DNA from: Pararhodobacter oceanensis
GTDB lineage: Bacteria; Pseudomonadota; Alphaproteobacteria; Rhodobacterales; Rhodobacteraceae
NCBI RefSeq assembly: GCF_003076755.1
Contig: NZ_QDKM01000008.1
Span: 48,647-112,646 of the forward strand
Direction: 5' to 3'
Length of the DNA: 64,000 nucleotides
Shown here piece after piece: positions 8,576 to 18,092 of the stretch (positions within the stretch are counted from its first letter, which is position 1; the number at the start of each line of letters is the position of its first letter). The notes beneath the pieces are model-generated. The model saw only the letters and a program-made list of their open reading frames with translations, was not told where the DNA came from and made no database searches. The translations under genes and the position numbers were made by a program.

Positions 8576-8645
8576 ATCCGATTGCCCCCACGTCCGCGCT
8601 TGGCTAACCTGCCCCGAACCGGCAACCCACAGGCGGACCCCAGAC

Positions 8646-9386
8646 ATGCGCAGCTACGCGATCGGCGATATCCACGGACATCTCGACCTGCTCCACCTCG
8701 CCCACAAGCGGATCGAGGCCGACCGCGCCCGCACCGGCGACGCCGAAGCGCCGGTGCTGCATCTCGGGGATCTCGTCGACCGCGGCCCGAACTCGCGCGG
8801 GGTGATCGAGACGCTCCTCGCCGGGCAGATCGCCGGCAAGCCCTGGATCGTGCTGCGCGGCAATCACGACACGATGTTTGCGCGCTTCCCCGATGGCTAC
8901 CGCGATCCGGTGCTGCGTGAGGGGCTGGACTACCTGCACCAGAACATCGGGGGCAGCACGACGCTGGCAGAATACGGGATCGACCTCTCCGAGGGCCGCC
9001 CGATTGCCGATATCCAGACCGAAGCGCGCGAGAAAATCCCCAATGAACACCGCAGCTTCCTGCTTGACGCGCCGCTCTATCACCGCCGCGGGCCGGTGCT
9101 CTATGTCCATGCCGGCATCCGCCCCGAGCGCGCGCTGCAAGACCAGACCGAAGCCGACCTCTGCTGGATCCGCAAACCCTTCCACGACTATACCGACCCG
9201 CATCCCTGGCTGGTCATTCACGGCCATACGCCGGTGCCCGAGCCGCGCCACTACGGCAACCGCGTCAATATCGACAGCGGCGCGGCCTTTGGCGGGCCAC
9301 TGACCGCGATTGTGGTGGAAAGCACCACGCATGGCACCGAAGTCTACCTTTTGACCAACACTGGCCGCACCCTCCTGACCCCGTAA
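8646..9386 (+). CDS. PPP-family metallophosphoesterase / serine-threonine protein phosphatase
   Basis: A 246-residue cytoplasmic protein with all metal-binding signatures of the PPP phosphatase fold in order: GDIHGH (residues 7-12), GDLVDRG (about 40-46), GNHD (about 78-81), a His in YVHAGI, and HGHTPV near residue 194. Two metal ions are bound between these motifs, and the GDxHG..GDxxDRG..GNHE/D set is diagnostic. Bacterial members dephosphorylate proteins or diadenosine tetraphosphate; the length resembles PrpA-type phosphatases rather than ApaH. The Shine-Dalgarno signal is weak. It is a single gene after the repeat region, unrelated in function to the motB operon that follows. Confidence 0.9.
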   Translation: MRSYAIGDIHGHLDLLHLAHKRIEADRARTGDAEAPVLHLGDLVDRGPNSRGVIETLLAGQIAGKPWIVLRGNHDTMFARFPDGYRDPVLREGLDYLHQNIGGSTTLAEYGIDLSEGRPIADIQTEAREKIPNEHRSFLLDAPLYHRRGPVLYVHAGIRPERALQDQTEADLCWIRKPFHDYTDPHPWLVIHGHTPVPEPRHYGNRVNIDSGAAFGGPLTAIVVESTTHGTEVYLLTNTGRTLLTP

Positions 9387-9453
9387 AGCGCTTAACGTCG
9401 GATTCACTTCTCGCTGCTAGACCGGCAGTCGGGTGAACCGAAAGGGTGAGGGA

Positions 9454-10248
9454 ATGAGCCGACAACCGAATGTCGCGCCAGTGATCATCAAGCGCAAAAA
9501 GATCGTCAAAAGCAGCGGCCACCACGGTGGCGCATGGAAGGTTGCATACGCAGACTTCGTCACCGCGATGATGGCGTTTTTCCTGATGATGTGGCTGCTG
9601 GGCGCAACAACCGAATCGCAACGCCGCGGGCTGGCGGATTACTTCAATCCGTCGATACCGGTGCACCGGATTTCTTCGGGCGGGGACGGGATGTTCGGCG
9701 GCACCGACATTGAACGGCGCGATCAATTGGGCCCCGAATCGCCCCCGACCACCGATGCCGACGCGGACAGCGACATGCAGGCCGAGGCGGAATCATTTGA
9801 AAATGTCACCCAGCAGCTCAGCGGTTTGGGCGGTGAAAGCCCGGTGCTTGATCAGGCGCTGCGCCACATCATCACCCGCCAGACCGACGAGGGGCTGGTG
9901 CTGGAACTCTTCGACCTGCCGGGCATGCCGCTATTCGACGGTGACAGCGATGAGCCGACAGCGGTCATGCGCCAGATCAGCTCGATCCTCACGCAGGTTT
10001 TCTCGATTGTTGTCAATGATCTGGCGATTGAGGGCCATACCCGCAGCTATACCGTCGTGCAGGCCAGCGATCCGCGTTGGGCGCTATCCTCAGCGCGCGC
10101 AGATCAGGTGCGGCGGATGCTCGGCGAGTCGGGGTTTGATCCGGCCCGCGTCGCCCGTGTCACCGGCCATGCCGACCGGCGTCCGGCGGTGTCAAACCCG
10201 ATGGCGGTGCGCAACAACCGTCTGGAACTGATCCTGCTCAGGAACTGA
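9454..10248 (+). CDS. motB: Flagellar motor stator protein MotB
   Basis: Inner-membrane stator subunit that anchors the proton channel to peptidoglycan, 264 residues from ATG 9454 (a GTG 21 bases upstream is less likely). A basic N-terminus is followed by a single membrane span, KVAYADFVTAMMAFFLMMWLLG, in which Asp34 is the expected proton-binding residue. The periplasmic part contains an acidic linker and a diverged OmpA/MotB C-terminal domain (EGHTRSY..ALSSARADQVRRML..GHADRRP). The partner motA is not in the window. It heads the motB-flgE-flgK-flgL-flgI gene set; the gap of 92 bases to flgE may hold another promoter. Confidence 0.93.
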   Translation: MSRQPNVAPVIIKRKKIVKSSGHHGGAWKVAYADFVTAMMAFFLMMWLLGATTESQRRGLADYFNPSIPVHRISSGGDGMFGGTDIERRDQLGPESPPTTDADADSDMQAEAESFENVTQQLSGLGGESPVLDQALRHIITRQTDEGLVLELFDLPGMPLFDGDSDEPTAVMRQISSILTQVFSIVVNDLAIEGHTRSYTVVQASDPRWALSSARADQVRRMLGESGFDPARVARVTGHADRRPAVSNPMAVRNNRLELILLRN

Positions 10249-10340
10249 ATGCGGGTAAATCGAGCGCCGTTAGTCAGCCATTAACGCCCTTCGGTCAAAC
10301 TCGCCCCAATCGTTTCGCATCAGCACGAAAGGCTAACGCC

Positions 10341-11663
10341 ATGTCCACACTTTATTCCTCGTTCAATGCCGGTATTTCGGGGCTGAACGCGAACGCCACG
10401 CGTTTGTCGGCGATCTCTGACAATATCGCGAATACCGGCACCATCGGCTATAAACGGGTCGTCGCCTCATTTGATTCGATGGTCGTCTCGGGCTCGCATT
10501 ACGGCCCCTATATTGCCGGTGGCGTGCGCGCGTCGACGACACGACTGGTGGATGAACGCGGCGCGGTGACCGGCAGCTCCAACGCCACGGATCTCGCGGT
10601 CAGCGGGCGCGGCTTTTTGCCGGTAACCACCAGCACGGCGCTGAACTCGGGCGACACCAATCTTCCGTTGATGCTGATGTCGACCGGCTCGTTCCGCCCC
10701 GATGCCGACGGCATGCTGCGCAATCCCGCAGGCATGGTGCTCTTGGGCTGGCCGGCGAATTCCGATGGCACCATCGGCACTTTCGCCCGCGATACTATCG
10801 GCGGGTTGGAGCCGATCCGGATCAATTCCAACCAATTCGCCTCGGACCCGACCACGCGGGTCACCGTGCGAGCCAACCTGCCCTCAACCAGCACCCATCT
10901 CGGTGCCAATGCCTCTCCGCAAAACGTTTCGATGGAGTATTACACCCCGATGGGCACCACAGAAACGCTCAACATGGAGTTTAAGCCGGTCGAGCCGGTG
11001 CCTCCGTTGACCGGCGCTTCGAATGAATGGGAGGCTACGGTCACTGATCCGAAAACCGGCATGCCTTTGGGTGAATACATCGTAACCTTCGACGATACGC
11101 CACCGAATGCCGGACGGATCTCGTCGGTCACCCCGTCGGGCACCAACCCCGGAGGCCCCTATGATCCGGCCACCGGCGAATTCACCGTGACCATCGACGG
11201 GCAGGATATCGCGATGAATATCGGCATGCCCAATGACGCCGACGGCATCACCCAGATGGCGGATAACTTCGTGCCGGTCTCGATCGACCGTGACGGCTCC
11301 CCCGTGCAATCGCTGGCCGGTGTGCAGGTCGATCCCAATGGCTACGTCAACGCCTATTACGATTCCGGCCTGATCCGCACCATCGCGCAGATCCCGCTGG
11401 TCGATGTGCCCAACCCGAACGGCCTGCAGGCGCTCGACAATCAGGCGTATCGCGTCTCGCCCGATAGCGGCTCGATGTTCCTTTGGGATGCGGGCGACGG
11501 GCCGACCGGCGAGATTGCCGGCTTTGCCCGTGAGGAATCGACCACCGACGTCGCGGCAGAGCTGACCAATATGATCCAGACCCAACGCGCCTATTCATCG
11601 AACGCCAAGGTGATCCAGACGGTCGACGAGATGCTGCAAGAAACCACCAATATCAAACGCTAA
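10341..11663 (+). CDS. flgE: Flagellar hook protein FlgE
   Basis: Exported subunit of the flagellar hook, 440 residues. The N-terminal rod/hook signature is present (SSFNAGISGLNANATRLSAISDNIANTGTIGYKR, with the ANT/NIANT core at about residues 28-33), as is the matching C-terminal heptad region (AELTNMIQTQRAYSSNAKVIQTVDEMLQETTNIKR). These coiled-coil ends pack in the hook core, while the variable centre forms the outer D1/D2 domains. There is no signal peptide, as expected for type III flagellar export. A conventional AAAGG site precedes the ATG. It lies 18 bases ahead of flgK in one transcription direction. Confidence 0.95.
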   Translation: MSTLYSSFNAGISGLNANATRLSAISDNIANTGTIGYKRVVASFDSMVVSGSHYGPYIAGGVRASTTRLVDERGAVTGSSNATDLAVSGRGFLPVTTSTALNSGDTNLPLMLMSTGSFRPDADGMLRNPAGMVLLGWPANSDGTIGTFARDTIGGLEPIRINSNQFASDPTTRVTVRANLPSTSTHLGANASPQNVSMEYYTPMGTTETLNMEFKPVEPVPPLTGASNEWEATVTDPKTGMPLGEYIVTFDDTPPNAGRISSVTPSGTNPGGPYDPATGEFTVTIDGQDIAMNIGMPNDADGITQMADNFVPVSIDRDGSPVQSLAGVQVDPNGYVNAYYDSGLIRTIAQIPLVDVPNPNGLQALDNQAYRVSPDSGSMFLWDAGDGPTGEIAGFAREESTTDVAAELTNMIQTQRAYSSNAKVIQTVDEMLQETTNIKR

Positions 11664-11681
11664 CCCTGAACGGAGGCTGCG

Positions 11682-13121
11682 ATGAGTATCTCCAGCGCCC
11701 TATATAATGCCGCATCCGGCCTGACCGCATCGGCCCGCGCGGTGCAGGTCGTCTCGTCAAATGTGGCCAATGCGATGACCGAAGGCTACGCCGCGCGGCA
11801 ACTTGAGCTGAGCGCCTCCTCGCTGGGCGGCGTCGGCCAAGGGGTGCGGATTGCCGGTGTCACGCGGCGGGTCGATCCCATTCTTCTGGACCTGACCCGC
11901 GCCGCACAGGCCGGATCGCAGGCCAGTTCCGCCCGCGCCGGTTTCTGGCAGAGCTTTGAGGCGCAGATCGGCCAGCCGGGCGCGGGGCTGTCGCAAGCGC
12001 TGGCGGGGTTTGACAGCGCCCTGGTCGAGGCCAGCGACCGCCCCGATCTCGACAGCCGCCTGTCCGCCGTCGTCACCAGCGCCAGCCAGCTTGCCGCCAA
12101 ACTCAATGGGATCAGCGCCTCGGTGCAGGTACAGCGCGGCAATGCCGATGCTGCCATCGCCCGTGATGTCGAGACGCTGAATGCCGGTCTGGCGCAGATC
12201 GACACGCTGAACGCCTCGATTGTCAAAACCCGCGCCGCCGGGCAATCGACGCTGGGGCTCGAGGATGAGCGTCAGGCGATAATTTCAACCCTGTCCGAAA
12301 TCGTGCCGATCCGCGAATACCCGCGCGATAACGGGCGTGTCACCCTCTACACCGCGGGCGGGCAATTGCTGCTTGATCTCGAACCGCAGAAACTGGGTTT
12401 TTCCGCCGCCTCGACGATGAGCGCCGGACAAACGGTCGCCACCGGTCTTTCGGGGCTGACGGTGAACGGGCATCCCGTCGACACCGGACCGAACGGCGCC
12501 TTCAAGGGTGGCCGTCTGGCCGCGAATTTCGCCATCCGCGATGAGGACGGGGTGCGCGCCCAGAATGATCTCGATTTGCTGGCCGGCGATCTGATCTCGC
12601 GCTTTGATGACCCTGCCACCGATCCGACCCTCACCGCCGGAGCGCCCGGCTTGTTCACCGATGCCGGTGCCGCGCTGACCACCCCGGCCCCTGTCGGCCT
12701 CGCCGCACGGGTTTCGGTGAACGATCTGGTTCTGCCCGACGGACATAACGAGCTATGGCGTGTGCGTGACGGGCTTGGCGCCGCAGCGACGCCCGGCGCG
12801 GTCGGCGACGCCAGCCAGATCCACAATCTGATCGACGCGCTCGAGCGCTCGATCGCGCCCGCCCCCGGTTCGGCGCAGCAGAATTTTGCCAATACTTTGG
12901 GCAGTTTTTCGGCAGAAACCTCACAGCACCGCCACCAATTCGAAGTTACCGCCACCCATAGCGCCACCCATGCCAGCGAATTGACCGAGCAAATGTTGGC
13001 CCAAGGCGTTGATACGGATGCGGAAATGCAGCGCTTGCTGCAGATCGAACAGGCCTATGCGGCCAATGCACAAGTGATCAGCACCGCCGACGCCATGCTG
13101 CGCCGCTTGTTGGAGATTTAA
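11682..13121 (+). CDS. flgK: Flagellar hook-associated protein 1, FlgK
   Basis: Junction protein between hook and filament, 479 residues. The N-terminus SISSALYNAASGLTASARAVQVVSSNVANAMTEGY carries the hook-associated signature (SSNVANAxTxGY), and the C-terminus EMQRLLQIEQAYAANAQVISTADAMLRRLLEI is the paired helix. GGAGG lies 9 bases before the ATG. It is separated from flgL by only 2 bases, so the two are translated together; both proteins are needed in sequence to build the hook-filament junction. Slightly short for FlgK, within the alphaproteobacterial range. Confidence 0.95.
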   Translation: MSISSALYNAASGLTASARAVQVVSSNVANAMTEGYAARQLELSASSLGGVGQGVRIAGVTRRVDPILLDLTRAAQAGSQASSARAGFWQSFEAQIGQPGAGLSQALAGFDSALVEASDRPDLDSRLSAVVTSASQLAAKLNGISASVQVQRGNADAAIARDVETLNAGLAQIDTLNASIVKTRAAGQSTLGLEDERQAIISTLSEIVPIREYPRDNGRVTLYTAGGQLLLDLEPQKLGFSAASTMSAGQTVATGLSGLTVNGHPVDTGPNGAFKGGRLAANFAIRDEDGVRAQNDLDLLAGDLISRFDDPATDPTLTAGAPGLFTDAGAALTTPAPVGLAARVSVNDLVLPDGHNELWRVRDGLGAAATPGAVGDASQIHNLIDALERSIAPAPGSAQQNFANTLGSFSAETSQHRHQFEVTATHSATHASELTEQMLAQGVDTDAEMQRLLQIEQAYAANAQVISTADAMLRRLLEI

Positions 13122-13123
13122 CT

Positions 13124-14137
13124 ATGTCCTGGTTTTCCCTCGGCTCCCTAACCCTCCCCTATCAATTGCAACGCCAAGGCGTGGCGCTGCGCAGCGATAT
13201 GGCACGCCTCGGGCAAGAGTTGACCACCGGTCAAACCGCCAACCCGCAGCGCCATTTGCAAGGCGATATCGCTCCGCTCGCCGCGATAGAGACCCGGCTG
13301 GCTCGTATCGAGTCCTTCACCCAAAGCAGCAAATCCACGGCGCTGCGGGTGGATGCGATGCAAAATGCTATGGGCCAATTGGAGGCTGCGCGCAGCGATA
13401 TTTCCAGCAAATTACTGCTCTCGCCGAACTCCGGCGCGCCAGAGGATATGCTGCGCAGTCTGGGCACCAGCGCGAGCCATGCGCTTGGCAGTGCGGTCTC
13501 GGCGCTGTCGCTGAGTGTTGCCGGCCAGACGGCCTTTTCCGGCACCGCCACCGACCGCGCGCCCTTGGTGCCCGCGGCGCAAATCATGAGCGAAATCTCT
13601 GCGCGCGTCGGCGCCCTGACCACCGCCGATGCAATTGTCGCCGAGGTGAACAAAGCGTTCCATGATGCCGGAGAGCTGTTCGACACCAGTTTCTACCAAG
13701 GCAGCGAGGCGGGCCCGGGCGCCAAAACCAGCGCGGATTCCGGCGATGCCGCACGTCTGCCCACCGCCGCCGACACGCCGATCCGCGCGGCGCTCTCTGG
13801 CTTGGTGATCGCGGCGCTGCTTGCTGATGATACGCTCGCCATCGACCAAGACGCGCGTCAGGATCTGGCCAGACAGGGCGCGCTCGCCCTGATCGATGCT
13901 GGCCCCGCCCTCACCGGCATGCAGGCCGGGCTCGGCGATGAACAGGCGCGGCTCGATGCGCAGGCCGTGCAATTCACCACCGAGCGCGACGCGCTGACCA
14001 GCGCGCGGCAGGGGATGATCGGCGTCGATCCCTATGAGGCCGCAATGCAGCTGGAACAAACGCGGGTGCAGTTGGAAACGCTCTATACGGTGACCGCGCG
14101 CACCTCGCGCCTGTCGCTGACGGAGTATCTGCGATGA
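13124..14137 (+). CDS. flgL: Flagellar hook-associated protein 3, FlgL
   Basis: A flagellin-like junction protein of 337 residues. Helical N-terminal (LTLPYQLQRQGVALRSDMARLGQELTTGQ) and C-terminal (DPYEAAMQLEQTRVQLETLYTVTARTSRLSLTEYLR) regions match the FlgL/flagellin core, with a variable Ala/Asp-rich centre. It has no signal peptide and is secreted by the flagellar export apparatus. It begins 2 bases after flgK and its stop overlaps the flgI start by 4 bases (ATGA), which indicates tight translational coupling. The residue pattern AxQxEQTxVQLETLY near the end is the strongest family evidence. Confidence 0.9.
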   Translation: MSWFSLGSLTLPYQLQRQGVALRSDMARLGQELTTGQTANPQRHLQGDIAPLAAIETRLARIESFTQSSKSTALRVDAMQNAMGQLEAARSDISSKLLLSPNSGAPEDMLRSLGTSASHALGSAVSALSLSVAGQTAFSGTATDRAPLVPAAQIMSEISARVGALTTADAIVAEVNKAFHDAGELFDTSFYQGSEAGPGAKTSADSGDAARLPTAADTPIRAALSGLVIAALLADDTLAIDQDARQDLARQGALALIDAGPALTGMQAGLGDEQARLDAQAVQFTTERDALTSARQGMIGVDPYEAAMQLEQTRVQLETLYTVTARTSRLSLTEYLR

Positions 14138-15234
14138 TCCTGCGCCTGTTTTTGACCTGCGCTCTGGTGCTGGTCACCTCGCTGGCGCAGGCGCAGGTCC
14201 GGCTTAAGGATCTGGTCGAATTTGACGGCGTGCGCGGCAATGACCTGATCGGCTACGGGCTGGTGGTCGGGCTGGACGGCACCGGCGACGGGATCCGCAA
14301 TGCGCCCTTCACCGAGGATATTATGGCCAATATCCTCGAGCGTTTGGGCGTCAATGTCACCGGCGAACAGTTCCGCCCGCGCAATGTCGCCGCGGTGCTG
14401 GTCACCGGCACCTTGCCGCCCTTCGCGCGCACAGGCTCAAGGGTGGATGTGACGGTCTCGGCCATCGGCGACGCCGACAGCCTGTTTGGCGGCACTTTGG
14501 TGATGACCCCGCTGAACGGCGCCGACGGGCAGATTTACGCGGTCGCACAGGGTTCGGTGATCGCGGGCGGCGTGGCCGCACGTGGCGAGGCCGCCGAGGT
14601 GGTGCACGGCGTGCCGACCTCAGGCTCGATCCCCGGCGGCGCAAGGGTCGAGCGCGAGGTCGAATTCACCCTCGCCAGCCTGTCGCAGGTCAGACTGGCG
14701 CTCAGACAGGCCGATTTCACCACCGCCTTGCGCATTGAGCAGGCGGTCAACGGGCATTTCGGCCGCGCCGTCGCCGCCATGCAGGATTCGGGCACCGTGG
14801 TCGTGGATATCGCCGCCACCCGCACCGCCAGCGCCGCCCATGCGCTCAGCCGCATCGAAAACCTTGTCGTCGCCCCCGGTTCCCGCGCGCGGGTGGTGAT
14901 TGACCAACGCTCAGGCACGATTGTCATGGGCGAAGAGGTGCGCATCAGCCGCGTCGCGGTGGCGCAGGGCGGGCTCACCCTGCGGGTCGAGGAAACACCG
15001 CTTGCAGTGCAGCCCAATCCGTTCAGTGCGGGTGAAACCATTGTGGTGCCGCGCACCGATGCGGCGATCGACAATGATCCCGGCATCAGCCTGGCCGAAG
15101 TGCGCGGCGGCACCACGCTCGCCGAAGTCGTCGCCGGCCTGAACGCGCTTGGCGTCGGGCCGCGCGATATGATCGACATTCTCAACACGATCAACGCCGC
15201 CGGCGCGCTTCATGCCGATCTACTGGTGCGGTGA
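14134..15234 (+). CDS. flgI: Flagellar P-ring protein FlgI
   Basis: Periplasmic P-ring subunit surrounding the flagellar rod, 366 residues. A Sec signal peptide (LRLFLTCALVLVTSLAQAQ) precedes the family hallmark RLKDLVEFDGVRGNDLIGYGLVVGLDGTGD. The C-terminus, TTLAEVVAGLNALGVGPRDMIDILNTINAAGALHADL, is the conserved FlgI ending. The start overlaps flgL by 4 bases. It is the last gene of the cluster and faces the convergent glycosyltransferase gene across an 18-base gap with no obvious terminator. The L-ring gene flgH is not in the window. Confidence 0.97.
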   Translation: MILRLFLTCALVLVTSLAQAQVRLKDLVEFDGVRGNDLIGYGLVVGLDGTGDGIRNAPFTEDIMANILERLGVNVTGEQFRPRNVAAVLVTGTLPPFARTGSRVDVTVSAIGDADSLFGGTLVMTPLNGADGQIYAVAQGSVIAGGVAARGEAAEVVHGVPTSGSIPGGARVEREVEFTLASLSQVRLALRQADFTTALRIEQAVNGHFGRAVAAMQDSGTVVVDIAATRTASAAHALSRIENLVVAPGSRARVVIDQRSGTIVMGEEVRISRVAVAQGGLTLRVEETPLAVQPNPFSAGETIVVPRTDAAIDNDPGISLAEVRGGTTLAEVVAGLNALGVGPRDMIDILNTINAAGALHADLLVR

Positions 15235-15252
15235 TTGCCTTAAGTGGCGCGC

Positions 15253-16473
15253 CTAAAGCCGCCCTTCGACAAAGGCAATTAGCCGCGGCAAGCAGATGTT
15301 CTGCAGGTCGTAATTTTCGATGATATGCGCCCGTGCCTCTTGCCGGAGCGCCTCAAACGCCTCGGGCCGGGCCAGTGAATCCACCAGGGTTTCGGCCAGA
15401 TTATCCGTGTCAAAGAAATCCGCGAGACGCCCGTTAACCCCGTCGGTGATCAATTCCTCCACCGGCGCCGTGCGCGAACCAACCACCAATGCGCCCGCGC
15501 TCATCGCCTCGAGCATCGACCACGACAGCACAAATGGCACCGTCAGATAGCAATGCACCCGCGTCACCTGCATCAAGCCGACAAACACCGCATAGGGCAC
15601 TTTGCCGGTGAAATGCACGCGGTTCAGGTCGATCCGGTCGCGCACCTCATCCAGAAACACCTCTTTCCAGGTCATCCCCTCGCTGGGCCGCGCACCGTAG
15701 CTGACGTCATCGCCACCGATGATCACCACCTGCGCATTGGGCCGCGCCCGCATCACTGCAGGAAGCGCGCGCATAAAGGAATGATAGCCACGGTAGGGCT
15801 CGAGATTGCGGTTGATGAAGGTTAACACCTCGTCACCCGCATCGAACCGGACGCCCGACGGCAGGGTGACACTGGCCAGCGGGTTCGGCGCCAGCCGCGC
15901 GGTGTCAATCCCGTCATGGATAATCGATATTTTATCGCGGAAGATGTCCGGAAATGTATCCGCCTGAAACTCGGTCGGCGACAGCGCCGCATCGGCCTGC
16001 GTCATCATCAGCGCCTGATGCCCCTGCCGCGCGACCACCGAAAACGCTTTACCGTCCCCCGCTTTGCCAAACTCGGGATCAAAACCGACATCCAACCCGC
16101 GCGGCGCAAAGTAAAGCTCGGCGTAAACCAGCAGCCGCGCATCGGGCCAGACCTCGCGCAGAAACAGCGTCTCGCCCCAGCCGCCATGGCCGAAAATCAC
16201 ATCCGGCTCATAGCCGTGCTGGTCGCGCAGCACCACCGCCGCCCGCGCCGCGCGATGCGCCCGATTGGTCATCTCGGCATAGGTGGTGCCCAGCCGTGCG
16301 ACGGCGGGATCGGGGCGTGGCTCGGGCTTGCGGTAACGAAATGTGGTGATCGGTGATTTGCGCGTGTTGCTCTCATCGGTCAGCGCCGTCACCTCATGGC
16401 CACGTTCCACCAGCGCCGGCGCAAGGTGCAAAAACTGCCCCGGAAAGTTCTGATGCACGAAGAGGATTTTCAA
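15253..16473 (-). CDS. Glycosyltransferase family 4-like protein
   Basis: Predicted cytoplasmic GT-B fold glycosyltransferase of 406 residues. The N-terminus MKILFVHQNFPGQFLHLAPAL is typical of a GT4 acceptor-domain opening, and the C-terminal half has the nucleotide-sugar donor signatures FINRNLEPYRGYHSFMRALP and SMLEAMSAGALVVGSRTAPVEELITDGVNG (the E-x7-E region at about residues 310-325). The substrate is unknown; surface polysaccharide or protein glycosylation are both possible. It lies 11 bases after yejF on the same strand and so probably belongs to the yej transcript, an unusual pairing. Confidence 0.87.
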   Translation of the reverse strand: MKILFVHQNFPGQFLHLAPALVERGHEVTALTDESNTRKSPITTFRYRKPEPRPDPAVARLGTTYAEMTNRAHRAARAAVVLRDQHGYEPDVIFGHGGWGETLFLREVWPDARLLVYAELYFAPRGLDVGFDPEFGKAGDGKAFSVVARQGHQALMMTQADAALSPTEFQADTFPDIFRDKISIIHDGIDTARLAPNPLASVTLPSGVRFDAGDEVLTFINRNLEPYRGYHSFMRALPAVMRARPNAQVVIIGGDDVSYGARPSEGMTWKEVFLDEVRDRIDLNRVHFTGKVPYAVFVGLMQVTRVHCYLTVPFVLSWSMLEAMSAGALVVGSRTAPVEELITDGVNGRLADFFDTDNLAETLVDSLARPEAFEALRQEARAHIIENYDLQNICLPRLIAFVEGRL

Positions 16474-16484
16474 CGCATTCCCCT

Positions 16485-18092
16485 TTAGCTCTCGCTGCGG
16501 CCGATGGTTTTGAGGTCAAATGCCGCCGCCAGAAGGGCGCTGGTATACTCATGTTGCGGCGCGTCGAACACCTGCTCTGCCGGTCCGTATTCCAGCACAT
16601 CGCCTTGGCGTAACACCATGATTTGATGCGACATTGCCCGCACCACGCGCAGGTCATGGCTGATGAACACATAGGCCAACCCGTGGCGCTTTTGCAGGTT
16701 GCGCAGCAGTTCGACGATCTGCACCTGCACGGTCATATCCAGCGCAGAGGTCGGCTCATCCAGAACCACCAGCTTGGGCTGCAATATCATCGCCCGCGCA
16801 ATCGCGATCCGCTGGCGCTGGCCGCCGGAAAACTCATGCGGATAGCGGTCCATTGTCGCCGGATCGAGCCCGACCTCGACCATGATATCCGCCACCGCAT
16901 CACGCGGCGCACGCCCCGTGGGAACGCCGTGCACACCCAACCCTTCGGCGATGATTTCCTCGATGGTCATCCGCGGGCTCAGACTGCCGAACGGGTCCTG
17001 AAATACGACCTGCATCTCGCGGCGCAGAGGGCGCAGCGCTTTGGAGCGCAAGCCAGAGATATCGCGGCCGTCGAATTCGATCCGCCCCTGCGAGGAAATC
17101 AACCGCATGAGGGCCAGCGCCAGCGTGGTTTTCCCCGAGCCGGATTCGCCCACCACGCCCAAGGTTTCCCCCGCCCGCAGGGTCAATTCAGCGTCATTCA
17201 CCGCCTTGATATGCCCCACCGTGCGGCGTAAAAATCCGCGCTGGATCGGGAACCAGACCCGCAGCCCATCGCTTTGCAACACGGTTTCGGCACCCGTTGG
17301 CACCGGACTGGGTTGCCCCTGCGGCTCGGCTTCCAGCAGCTTGCGGGTATAGGGGTGCTCGGGCGCGGTGAACACGCGCTCGGTCGGCCCCTGTTCGACA
17401 ATCTCGCCGTTTTGCATCACACACACACGGTCGGCAACGCGGCGCACGATGTTCAGATCATGGGTGATGAACAGCATCGACATGCCTTCGGCGCGCTTCA
17501 GATCGGCCAGAAGCTCAAGGATTTGCGCCTGAATCGTCACATCCAGCGCCGTTGTCGGCTCATCCGCGACCAGTAATTTCGGCCCGTTCGCCAAGGCCAT
17601 CGCGATCATCACCCGCTGGCGCTGCCCGCCCGAGAGTTGGTGCGGATAGGCCGAAAGCCGCGTTTCGGCGTCGCGAATGCCGACTTTGTTCATCAACTCG
17701 AGCGCGCGGGCGCGGGCCGGCTCACCAGACAACCCCTGATGCAGGGTCAAAGCCTCGGTGATCTGGCGCTCGACCGTATGCAGCGGGTTGAGCGAAGTCA
17801 TCGGCTCTTGGAAAATAAAGCTGATGTCATTGCCGCGCACCCGCCGCAACTCGGCCTGATCGGCGCCGACCATCTCGGCGCCCTCAAAGCGCACCGATCC
17901 CTCGATCTGCGCCGCATCGGTCAAAAGCCCGACGGTGGAGAGTGCGGTGACCGATTTGCCCGAGCCGGATTCGCCCACCAAGGCCACGGTTTCACCCGCC
18001 CTCACCTCGAACGATACGCCGCGCACTGCATGGGTGAGCGTCGCGCCCTGCCGGAAAGTGACCGACAGATTATTAACCGACAGCAGGCTCAT
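16485..18092 (-). CDS. yejF: Peptide/microcin-C-type ABC transporter ATP-binding protein YejF (double ATPase)
   Basis: Cytoplasmic ATPase of 535 residues with two fused nucleotide-binding domains. The first has Walker A GESGSGKS (about residue 40), signature LSGGQRQR and Walker B LLVADEPT; the second has [16 protein letters not shown] and LVVLDEPT. The fusion of OppD-like and OppF-like halves in one chain is characteristic of YejF and DppDF-fused transporters. Its start overlaps the yejE end by 4 bases. Together with YejA, YejB and YejE it forms a complete oligopeptide importer of the kind that takes up microcin C and peptidoglycan or cytoplasmic peptides in other bacteria. Confidence 0.93.
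   Translation of the reverse strand: MSLLSVNNLSVTFRQGATLTHAVRGVSFEVRAGETVALVGESGSGKSVTALSTVGLLTDAAQIEGSVRFEGAEMVGADQAELRRVRGNDISFIFQEPMTSLNPLHTVERQITEALTLHQGLSGEPARARALELMNKVGIRDAETRLSAYPHQLSGGQRQRVMIAMALANGPKLLVADEPTTALDVTIQAQILELLADLKRAEGMSMLFITHDLNIVRRVADRVCVMQNGEIVEQGPTERVFTAPEHPYTRKLLEAEPQGQPSPVPTGAETVLQSDGLRVWFPIQRGFLRRTVGHIKAVNDAELTLRAGETLGVVGESGSGKTTLALALMRLISSQGRIEFDGRDISGLRSKALRPLRREMQVVFQDPFGSLSPRMTIEEIIAEGLGVHGVPTGRAPRDAVADIMVEVGLDPATMDRYPHEFSGGQRQRIAIARAMILQPKLVVLDEPTSALDMTVQVQIVELLRNLQKRHGLAYVFISHDLRVVRAMSHQIMVLRQGDVLEYGPAEQVFDAPQHEYTSALLAAAFDLKTIGRSES

Noticed and set aside
8230..8625. Three or four overlapping short minus-strand ORFs with similar translations
   Set aside because: Their similarity follows from the tandem intergenic repeat; they have no good ribosome sites and lie in different frames.
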